The translations under genes were made by a program, and so were the position numbers. A stretch of 64,000 bases of DNA from Bacillota bacterium (GTDB lineage Bacteria; Bacillota; Clostridia; Christensenellales; Aristaeellaceae), in contig JAEWVC010000038.1 in the NCBI GenBank assembly GCA_023459275.1, positions 4,021-68,020 of the forward strand, in the 5' to 3' direction. The notes below the pieces were generated by a model. The model made no database searches, had not been told where the DNA came from, and worked only from the letters and a program-made list of their open reading frames with translations. Each line of letters starts with the position of its first letter. Position 1 is the stretch's first letter. Shown here one piece after another: positions 57,803-64,000 of this stretch.

Positions 57803-58746
57803 CAGCGGCTGCCCCCCTTCTTGGCGAAGCTGATGCGGGGGTCCAGCAGGACCATCATCAGGTCGCCCAGAATCAGGCCGATGACGCCCACGCAGGCGTA
57901 CAGCAGCACGATGCCCTGTACCATGGAGTTGTCCTGCTTTTTGATGACGTTCACCAACAGCCCGCCCATGCCCGGGATGGAGTAGAGGGATTCGATGTAG
58001 ATGGAGCCGATGACCGTATTCAAAAACGATGTGGGCAGGTACTGCACCATGGGGACGAAGGCGTTGCGGAAAATGTGCCTGAACATGATTTTGCTGCCCG
58101 GCACGCCCTTGATGCGGGCGAGCATCACATAATCCTTGTGGCTCTCGTCCACCATGTAGCGCCTAAGCCACATGGCATAATACGCGATGTTGCCCAAGGA
58201 CATGGAAAACACGGGAAGCACCCAGGAAATGGGGTTTTTTACATCGAACAAAAGCTTGATGTGAAAAAGCTCCGTTCCGTACAGCTGGATGAACAGGTAG
58301 TACACCGCCGCCGGAACCGCTTCGATCAGCACAATAAAACCTGTTCCAATGTGGTCGAACACCCTGCCCTTGTACTTGGCCATCAGCGTGCCCATGGGCA
58401 GGCCCACCAGCATGGAAAACAGGATGGACAATCCGCCAAGCTGGACGGAAATGGGGATCTTGGGCGCAAGGATTTCCGCCACGGGCACATTGTTGCGGTA
58501 TACCTTGGAAATGCCCAGATCAAAATGCAGAATGAGGTTTTTGAAAAATTTGAAAAGCTGGACATACAGCGGCTGGTCCAGCCCAAGCTGCTTTATGCCG
58601 TTGGCGATCTGCTCCTGGGACATTTTGTCATAGTTGGAGAAATAGCCCTCGATGGGCATCTGCCTGACAAGGATAAAGGTGATCACAAGGATCAGGAACA
58701 GGGTGAGCAGGGAACGCAGGAGCCGTTTTCCAAGGTATTTTGCCAT
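57802..58746 (-). CDS. oppB: Oligopeptide ABC transporter permease OppB
   Basis: A 314-residue permease with six helices: MAKYLGKRLLRSLLTLFLIL at the start (basic, then TM1) and the EAA-type loop KDYVMLARIKGVPGSKIMFRH near residue 190. It is separated from oppA by 124 bases containing two strong hairpins. First gene of the tightly overlapping oppB-C-D-F set. Confidence 0.94.
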   Translation of the reverse strand: MAKYLGKRLLRSLLTLFLILVITFILVRQMPIEGYFSNYDKMSQEQIANGIKQLGLDQPLYVQLFKFFKNLILHFDLGISKVYRNNVPVAEILAPKIPISVQLGGLSILFSMLVGLPMGTLMAKYKGRVFDHIGTGFIVLIEAVPAAVYYLFIQLYGTELFHIKLLFDVKNPISWVLPVFSMSLGNIAYYAMWLRRYMVDESHKDYVMLARIKGVPGSKIMFRHIFRNAFVPMVQYLPTSFLNTVIGSIYIESLYSIPGMGGLLVNVIKKQDNSMVQGIVLLYACVGVIGLILGDLMMVLLDPRISFAKKGGSR

Positions 58747-58793
58747 GCTTTCAGACCCCTTCGAAGAATGTGCATCAACATATTCCTACGACA

Positions 58794-58853
58794 GGGAGGA
58801 ACCCCGAAAAGAGGTTCCTCCCCGTACGGCGCCCGGTCCTTTGCGGGCCGGGC
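58794..58853 (-). terminator. Two hairpins between oppA and oppB
   Basis: GGGAGGAACC (58794-58803) pairs with GGTTCCTCCC (58813-58822), and GCCCGG (58831-58836) with CCGGGC (58848-58853). No T-run follows on the minus strand, so partial termination or mRNA 3'-end protection is more likely than full termination. This would leave more oppA than oppBCDF transcript. Confidence 0.6.
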
Positions 58854-58870
58854 ATGCAATGGAAGCAGTT

Positions 58871-60706
58871 TTATTTGTTGATCTGTGCCAGCCAGGCATC
58901 ACGGTGGGCGGCATCTTCCTCGGGGGTGATGAAGTGGTCGTAAAGCTTCTGGCCCTTGTAGCGCAGCGAGGACATGCCGAAGGAGGCAAACTGTCCCTCA
59001 TAGATGTTCAGCTTGGTGGCCTGGTATTCGGCCGGCAGGATGAAGTAGGGCACCACGAGGGCGTTATCGATGAGCATGGCCTCGGCGGCGGCAAACTTCT
59101 CAAACCGGACCTTCATATCGGTGACTTCCGTCTTGGCATCGGCCACGGCGGCGTAGTAGGCTTCCAGGATGGCTTTGGTCTCAGCGAAATCGCTATTGAG
59201 CATCAGGTCCATCTTGTTGTAGCTGTTGCCCACGATGGCGCCGGTGTCATCCTTCTTGACGACGAAGGGATCGGTCCAGGTCTCGGGGTCCTGGTAGTCG
59301 GCGCCCCAGTTGCAGCGCATGAAGGAGTACACGCCGGCGCGGCGGGTGGCGGCCAGGAAGGACTCGGTGGGGCCTGCGTTGAGAATGCACTCGATATAGT
59401 CGGTGCCAAGCACGCCTTCCAGCTGCTGCTTGAGCAGTACGTACTCGTTCTCCCAGTTGCTGTCGTCGCTCCTGTAGGTGAGCACCATCTTCACCGGGAA
59501 GGTGACGCCGGCGGCGGTGAGCTCTTCAACCGCCTTGGCTTTGTATGCCAGCGCCATGTCGGTATTGAAGAAATCGTCCTTTGTGACGTCAAAGGCGGAA
59601 GAGGCGGCGAAATCCATGCCGTCCGCGGAAACAAAGGCTTTGGGGGTGATGGTATCCTGCACCACGGAAGCGCCGTCATCGCCGGCAACGGCCGTCATGC
59701 TGTACATCCTGTCAAAGGCGCTCATGATGGAGTGGCGGAAGTTGGAATTGTTTACGGCCTTGAGCCAGTTATCCGGGCCGTAGGACGCATCGTACTTGGG
59801 ATCAAAGTTGAAGCAGTAGAAGTAGGAGTAGTCGGGCACCGCGCGGCCCCTGGTGATGTATTGGGGATAGTTGACCTTCCAGTCGTCGATGATGTCGTTG
59901 CTCAGCTCGGCATAATCCACTTCATCCCGCAATACCATGGTGGGGGCAAGGGTGGCGGCTTCCGCGTTGTAGATGCGCTCGAAGCGGTCAATGAAAACGT
60001 TGGCGGCATCCCAGTTGTTCACGTTCTTCACATAGGTGTGCTTGACCTGCGGGTCAAACTCGGCAAGGAGGAAAGCGCCGCAGTAATACATCTTATCGTT
60101 GCTGGTGCCGAAATCCGGGCCCAGCTCGTCAAGCTGCGGGCCGTAGGCGGGCAGATAGCAAACGTACGTCAGCATGCTCAGGAAGTAGGGGACGGGCTGG
60201 GTGAGGGTGTATTGGAGGGTGTAGTCATCCACCGCTTTGACACCCACATCGGCAAAGTCGGTAACGGTGCCGTCGAAATATTCGGCGGCGTTTTTGATGA
60301 CCTTCATCTGGCCAAACGTATCGCTGGCATTGGCGGGGGTCATGACATACTTGGCGGCGGAAACAAAGTCGTTGGCCGTCACTTCCGCTATCTCGTTGCC
60401 CTGGTAGTCATACCACTTCACGCCCTGACGGAGGGTGAAGGTCCAGGTAAGCCCGTCTTCGGAAACCTTCCACTCGGTGGCCAGGCCCGGAATCAGGTTG
60501 CCGTAGGGATCATATTCCACCAGGGAATCGATGACGTTTGCGCCTACTTCCTGTTCCCAGGTAGCGCCGGCGATGAGGTAATTCAGGGTCTTGACTTCGG
60601 AGGCGTATACCCTGCGGTATACCGCCGGTTCGCCGGCAGCAAGGCTGACGGACGTCACGGAAAACAGCATGGCCAGGCACAATACGAATGCGAGAACCTT
60701 TTTCAT
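58871..60706 (-). CDS. oppA: Oligopeptide-binding protein OppA type
   Basis: A 611-residue SBP_bac_5 family binding protein that captures peptides for OppBCDF. The signal peptide runs from MKKVLAFVLCLAMLFSVTSV to about residue 25 (SLAAGEP) and has no lipobox cysteine at a cleavage position. LATEWKVSEDGLTWTFTLRQ and GVKWYDYQGNEI are typical family stretches. GAGGAGGGC precedes ATG 60706. It has a strong promoter at 60787-60815 and a leader of about 75 bases. Confidence 0.93.
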   Translation of the reverse strand: MKKVLAFVLCLAMLFSVTSVSLAAGEPAVYRRVYASEVKTLNYLIAGATWEQEVGANVIDSLVEYDPYGNLIPGLATEWKVSEDGLTWTFTLRQGVKWYDYQGNEIAEVTANDFVSAAKYVMTPANASDTFGQMKVIKNAAEYFDGTVTDFADVGVKAVDDYTLQYTLTQPVPYFLSMLTYVCYLPAYGPQLDELGPDFGTSNDKMYYCGAFLLAEFDPQVKHTYVKNVNNWDAANVFIDRFERIYNAEAATLAPTMVLRDEVDYAELSNDIIDDWKVNYPQYITRGRAVPDYSYFYCFNFDPKYDASYGPDNWLKAVNNSNFRHSIMSAFDRMYSMTAVAGDDGASVVQDTITPKAFVSADGMDFAASSAFDVTKDDFFNTDMALAYKAKAVEELTAAGVTFPVKMVLTYRSDDSNWENEYVLLKQQLEGVLGTDYIECILNAGPTESFLAATRRAGVYSFMRCNWGADYQDPETWTDPFVVKKDDTGAIVGNSYNKMDLMLNSDFAETKAILEAYYAAVADAKTEVTDMKVRFEKFAAAEAMLIDNALVVPYFILPAEYQATKLNIYEGQFASFGMSSLRYKGQKLYDHFITPEEDAAHRDAWLAQINK

Positions 60707-60786
60707 GGAATGCCCTCCTCTTTGCAATTTACTTACGATAGGATACAAAAGTTTCTGCCAAATGAGCGGCATATGTACCTTTATTT

Positions 60787-60815
60787 AGCATACCGTTCTT
60801 GCGGCGGGATGTCAA
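60787..60815 (-). promoter_or_regulatory. oppA promoter
   Basis: On the minus strand a perfect TTGACA (60815-60810) and TATGCT (60792-60787) are 17 bases apart. Confidence 0.85.
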
Positions 60816-60893
60816 GTGAATATATGCATTTTTCTTGTACCGCACTTGCAGGCGCGGGGCTGTAAAACTTGCTTTTTCGCCCCAAAGCGACAA

Positions 60894-61613
60894 CTATTCC
60901 GCCGCGCACGCATCAAGGAAGGCCGCGAATATCTTTTTGGCACTTTCATCCGCCGGGAACATCCGCTCGGGGTGCCACTGCACGCCCAAAAAGAAGGGGT
61001 GGTCCTGCTTTTCCACAGCCTCGATGAGGCCGGAAACGGACCGGGCCGTGACGGCAAGGCCCTTCCCGCAATCCTTGACGGCCTGGTGGTGCAGCGTGTT
61101 CACGGGCAGGCGGGTTTTTCCCACAATGCGGTGCAGCAGGGAATTTTCTTCAATCAGCACGTCATGGGCGGGCAGGCGGTCGGGCGAGGTCTGCCGGTGC
61201 TGCTGGGGATAAGGCTGGGCGTTTTGCTGGTAGATGTCCTGAAAAAGGGTGCCGCCCATGGCCACATTGACAAGCTGCACGCCCCGGCAGATGCCCAGGA
61301 TGGGCTTTTGCGTGGGCAGCACGGCATGAAACAGGCCAAGCTCCATCTCATCCCGCGCGGGGCTGATTTCGCCGCAGAAGGTGAACGTTTCCTCCCCAAA
61401 GCGGGAAGGCGCGATGTCCCCGCCGCCGGAAAACAAAAAGCCGTCCAATTCCCGGGCGATTTGGAGCAAAATGCCCTCGTCCCCCGTCATGGGCAGCAGG
61501 ATGGGCAGCGCGCCTAAGGCGTAAAGGGCCTCCATGTAATCCGCGCTGATGCTGAGCCGTGTGTTTTCCTTGTCGATGTGGCCGGTGACGCCGATCCTTG
61601 GTCTGTCCGTCAT
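60894..61613 (-). CDS. Class I glutamine amidotransferase-like gamma-glutamyl hydrolase (peptidase C26)
   Basis: A 239-residue PuuD-type enzyme. The nucleophile elbow is ILGICRGVQLVNVAMGG with Cys about residue 108; FLFSGGGDIAPSRF is the oxyanion region; FFLGVQWHPERMF carries the catalytic His and Glu. Members hydrolyse gamma-glutamyl bonds, for example in gamma-glutamyl-GABA. GGAGGC precedes the ATG. Its place between a peptide importer and a P1 peptidase suggests gamma-glutamyl peptide breakdown. Confidence 0.9.
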   Translation of the reverse strand: MTDRPRIGVTGHIDKENTRLSISADYMEALYALGALPILLPMTGDEGILLQIARELDGFLFSGGGDIAPSRFGEETFTFCGEISPARDEMELGLFHAVLPTQKPILGICRGVQLVNVAMGGTLFQDIYQQNAQPYPQQHRQTSPDRLPAHDVLIEENSLLHRIVGKTRLPVNTLHHQAVKDCGKGLAVTARSVSGLIEAVEKQDHPFFLGVQWHPERMFPADESAKKIFAAFLDACAAE

Positions 61614-61770
61614 AAATGCCTCCGCAAGCGTTTTTGGAATTTTCCCTTCTTTCTACATGCATATTGCCTTTCCTGCATGCCATGGGGCGGCGGAAAAAGA
61701 AAAACAGCCTGAAAACAGGATTTGCGCGGGCCAAAGCGAAATGAAACCATACAAAAAAGGGGGCATCGGC

Positions 61771-62817
61771 ATGGCGACGCAGGCAAGGGCCAGGGGTATG
61801 GGCATCACGGCGGGGGAGATGGCGCCGGGGCCGCTCAATAAAATCAGCGATGTGCCGGGCGTGCTGGTGGGGCATGCCACGGTGGACACGGACACGAACA
61901 AGACGGGCGTTACGGTGGTGGTGCCATCGCCCGAAAATGTGTTCCTTCATAAGATGACCGCCGCGGCCCACGTGTGGAACGGCTTTGGAAAGTCGCTGGG
62001 GCTTGTGCAGGTTAAGGAGCTGGGCACGCTGGAAACACCCATCGCCCTGACCAACACCCTGAATGTGGGCCTGGTGCATGACGCCCTGGTGCAGCACGCC
62101 ATCGATACCTGCCATAGGGAAGGATACGAGGTGCGCTCCGTGAACCCCGTGGTATGCGAGTGCAACGACGCTTCCTTAAATAATATCCAATACAGGGCCG
62201 TTGCAGGGGAGCACGTTTTTGCGGCCATCCAAAGCGCCTGCCGGGATTTTGCGGAAGGGGACGTGGGCGGCGGCAAGGGCATGGTGTGCTACGGCTTCAA
62301 GGGGGGCATAGGCTCCGCCTCCCGGGTGATGGCGCTTAACGGGGAAACCTATACCCTTGGGGTGCTGGTCCAGGCCAATTACGGGCGCACCGGCGACCTG
62401 GTGGTAAACGGCAGGCCGGTGGGCAAAGAAGTGCCGGAGGGCTGGGGGGCGGCCAAAGACCTGGGCTCCATCATTGTGATCCTGGCCACCGACCTGCCCG
62501 TGGATGCCCGCCAGCTTCAAAGGATCATCAAAAGGGCCGGGATGGGCATGGCGCGGCTGGGTTCCATCCTGGGCCACGGCAGCGGGGAGATTGCCGTGGG
62601 CTTCACCACGGCAAACCGTGTTCATCATCTGGAGGAGCACATATTCCTTGAGCAGCGCGTGATGCGGGAGGACCTGCTGGACATCCCCTTCCGCGCCGCG
62701 GCGGAAAGCTGTGAGGAGGCCATACTGAACGCCCTGCTCTGCGCCGATGCCGTAACGGGGTACCGGGGGGCAAGGAAAGGCAGTTTGAGGGAATGGCTGG
62801 CGGAGCATCCGCTGTAG
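61771..62817 (+). CDS. P1 family peptidase (DmpA/BapA-like aminopeptidase)
   Basis: A 348-residue N-terminal-nucleophile peptidase precursor. ITAGEMAPGPLNKISDVPGVLVGH (split around residues 11-34) is the family start; ALTNTLNVGLVHDAL and VNPVVCECNDASLNNI are typical. The segment MARLGSILGHGSGEIAVGF corresponds to the region where DmpA/BapA precursors cleave themselves before a serine. Relatives act on D-amino acid amides or beta-peptides. ATG 61771 has AAAGGGGG about 8 bases upstream; ATG 61741 is an alternative. Divergent from the C26 gene. Confidence 0.88.
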   Translation: MATQARARGMGITAGEMAPGPLNKISDVPGVLVGHATVDTDTNKTGVTVVVPSPENVFLHKMTAAAHVWNGFGKSLGLVQVKELGTLETPIALTNTLNVGLVHDALVQHAIDTCHREGYEVRSVNPVVCECNDASLNNIQYRAVAGEHVFAAIQSACRDFAEGDVGGGKGMVCYGFKGGIGSASRVMALNGETYTLGVLVQANYGRTGDLVVNGRPVGKEVPEGWGAAKDLGSIIVILATDLPVDARQLQRIIKRAGMGMARLGSILGHGSGEIAVGFTTANRVHHLEEHIFLEQRVMREDLLDIPFRAAAESCEEAILNALLCADAVTGYRGARKGSLREWLAEHPL

Positions 62818-62835
62818 GAACGGAAAAGATTAGCA

Positions 62836-62863
62836 TTGACTAACCTACGACTATTGATATAAA
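62836..62863 (+). promoter_or_regulatory. Promoter of the Fur-family gene, with overlapping A/T dyads
   Basis: TTGACT (62836-62841) and TATAAA (62858-62863) are 16 bases apart. ATAA-AATC-TTAT and TTAT-TCG-ATAA dyads overlap and follow the -10 box (62859-62879), a reasonable place for Fur/PerR binding to its own promoter. Confidence 0.6.
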
Positions 62864-62901
62864 ATCTTATTCGATAAATATTCCTGATAAGGATGGTTTT
62901 C

Positions 62902-63324
62902 ATGGCAATCAGGAGCACGGTGCAGCGCCAGTTGGTGCTGGAGGCGGTCAGGACGCTGCGCCATCCTACCGCGGAAGACGTTTACGGCCTGGTCGCCGGG
63001 GATCATCCCACCGTCAGCAAGGCCACGGTGTACAGGAACCTGCACCACCTGGCCGATGCGGGCCAAATCCGGCGGATCCAGCTTTTGGACGCCGCCGTGC
63101 GCTTTGACGGGGGCATGGACAGCCATTATCACGCACAATGCCGCCTCTGCGGGCAGGTGCTGGATGTAATGGAGGAGGACTGCATGGGCAGCCTGGGCGC
63201 GGCCCTTTCCGAAAGGGGCTTTCTGGTGGAGGGCCGGGAGGTGCTTTTTACGGGGCTGTGCGCGCAGTGCCGGGATAGCCATAAAAAGGCCGGCGGCAGC
63301 CCTTATGGGGAAAGCCTTGCGTAG
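62902..63324 (+). CDS. Fur-family regulator, PerR-like
   Basis: A 140-residue Fur-family repressor. The winged helix includes HPTAEDVYGLV and STVYRNL-like KATVYRNLHHLADAGQIRR; HYHAQCRLCGQVLDV and GLCAQC supply the structural zinc Cys pairs. PerR function rather than Fur is inferred from the rubrerythrin gene that follows. ATG 62902 is 9 bases after AAGGA; ATG 62893 overlaps that site. PerR senses peroxide by metal-catalysed His oxidation. Confidence 0.88.
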   Translation: MAIRSTVQRQLVLEAVRTLRHPTAEDVYGLVAGDHPTVSKATVYRNLHHLADAGQIRRIQLLDAAVRFDGGMDSHYHAQCRLCGQVLDVMEEDCMGSLGAALSERGFLVEGREVLFTGLCAQCRDSHKKAGGSPYGESLA

Positions 63325-63348
63325 GGGCGGTTGGTAACTGCCCGCCGG
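63321..63348. repeat. Dispersed palindrome, GTAGGG family
   Basis: GTAGGGGCGGTT and AACTGCCCGCC arms around GGT, beginning in the last codons of the Fur-family gene and ending before rubrerythrin. Orientation as at 37746-37772. Confidence 0.65.
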
Positions 63349-63412
63349 AACAATTTGCGTTTCATGGGGAAACCCCTTGAAATAGATCATTTTTAGGAGG
63401 ACACGCGGTTAT

Positions 63413-63955
63413 ATGAAGGAATTGAAGGGCACCAAGACGGAAGCGAACCTGATGGCGGCGTTCGCCGGCGAATCCCAGGCCCGCAACAAGTATACCTACT
63501 ATGCTTCCAAGGCGAAGAAGGACGGGTACGAGCAGATTGCGGCGCTTTTCCAGGAGACGGCTGAAAACGAGAAGGAGCACGCCAAGATCTGGTTTAAGCT
63601 CCTGCACGGCGACGATATTCCCGAGACCCCCGTCAACCTGAAGGACGCCGCGGCCGGCGAGCACTACGAGTGGACCGATATGTACATCGGCTTTGCCAAG
63701 ACCGCCAAGGAGGAAGGGTTTGACAAGATCGCCTTCCTGTTCGAGCAGGTGGCCAAGATCGAAAAGACCCACGAGGACCGCTATTTGAAGCTCCTTGCCA
63801 ACGTGGAGGGCGGCATGGTCTTCTCCAAGGAAGGCGATACCATCTGGCAGTGCGCCAACTGTGGCCATCTGGTCATCGGCAAGAACGCCCCCAAGATGTG
63901 CCCCGTGTGCATGCATCCCCAGGCCTTCTTCATGGTGCGCGCGGAGAACTACTAA
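63413..63955 (+). CDS. rbr: Rubrerythrin
   Basis: A 180-residue peroxide-reducing diiron protein. The ferritin-like domain has AFAGESQARNKY and ETAENEKEHAKIW in the first half and FEQVAKIEKTHEDRYLKLL in the second, supplying the iron ligands. The C-terminal rubredoxin-like domain is WQCANCGHLVIG...MCPVCMHPQAFF with two Cys pairs. It protects anaerobes from hydrogen peroxide. AGGAGGA precedes ATG 63413. It probably is a target of the PerR-like repressor just upstream. The 45 bases after it show no feature. Confidence 0.97.
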   Translation: MKELKGTKTEANLMAAFAGESQARNKYTYYASKAKKDGYEQIAALFQETAENEKEHAKIWFKLLHGDDIPETPVNLKDAAAGEHYEWTDMYIGFAKTAKEEGFDKIAFLFEQVAKIEKTHEDRYLKLLANVEGGMVFSKEGDTIWQCANCGHLVIGKNAPKMCPVCMHPQAFFMVRAENY

Positions 63956-64000
63956 TCGTTTCGGTGAAAATTTGTTAGGCAATTTAACGCGGAACCAAGA

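Noticed and set aside
1..64000. CRISPR arrays, tRNA or rRNA genes, prophage or insertion sequences
   Set aside because: No regularly spaced repeats, no tRNA/rRNA-like sequence and no transposase or integrase gene were seen; tRNAscan and repeat searches would be decisive.

Overview
The window reads as chromosomal DNA from a G+C-rich, anaerobic, endospore-forming member of the Clostridia (Firmicutes). The evidence is a spoIIAA-spoIIAB-sigF operon, a T-box riboswitch, two-subunit oxygen-sensitive fumarase, a Fur/PerR-type regulator followed by rubrerythrin, and Gram-positive-style ribosome binding sites and promoters. A Christensenellales-like lineage is a guess only. I see no rRNA, tRNA, transposase, integrase, phage gene or CRISPR array; most of the window is core metabolism plus transport.

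Layout. 1-8.3 kb (+): truncated YceD (DUF177) gene, rpmF, a valine T-box leader, a 67-residue membrane protein, valS, folC, rsmH, rsmI and the two fumarase subunits. 8.5-9.5 kb (+): a lipoprotein with a C-terminal Cys motif. 9.6-11.1 kb (-): the forespore sigma-F operon. 11.3-18.7 kb (-): an Eis-like acetyltransferase, a YdcZ-type membrane protein, a small alarmone synthetase, a two-component system and a MacAB-like ABC exporter; the vestige of a second permease 3' end lies beside the exporter. 18.8-24.2 kb: a ribokinase-type kinase and a rhamnose catabolic operon (rhaA-rhaD-rhaB) divergent from a DeoR regulator.

24.3-37.6 kb (+): a strong promoter, a structured leader with a terminator that I cannot assign to a known riboswitch class, then a ten-gene purine operon purE-C-F-M-N-(IMP cyclohydrolase)-purH(AICARFT only)-D-L-B, followed by a MIF-like tautomerase. 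It covers the route from PRPP to IMP and the purB step of the AMP branch; purK is not present here and PurH is split into two genes.

38-46 kb: pentapeptide-repeat protein, endonuclease IV, a NusG_II protein with a Gx-type transporter, and a branched-chain amino acid ABC system (livJ-H-M-G-F, -). 46.1-48.3 kb (-): an Rrf2 regulator with a MetN/MetI-like pair whose ATPase has lost most catalytic motifs. 48.4-53.1 kb (+): YbaK, an FlK-like thioesterase, alanine racemase, M20 peptidase, DppA D-aminopeptidase and an acetyltransferase. 53.4-60.8 kb (-): an oligopeptide ABC operon oppA-B-C-D-F running into an O-acetylhomoserine sulfhydrylase. The end holds a C26 gamma-glutamyl hydrolase, a P1 peptidase, and the Fur/PerR-rubrerythrin pair.

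Working picture: the right half is strongly biased to uptake and breakdown of peptides and amino acids, including D-amino acid and gamma-glutamyl substrates, which would suit peptide or cell-wall salvage. Intergenic gaps carry several families of dispersed palindromes and a recurring terminator module; these, the pur leader and the degenerate MetN operon are the least explained parts of the sequence.
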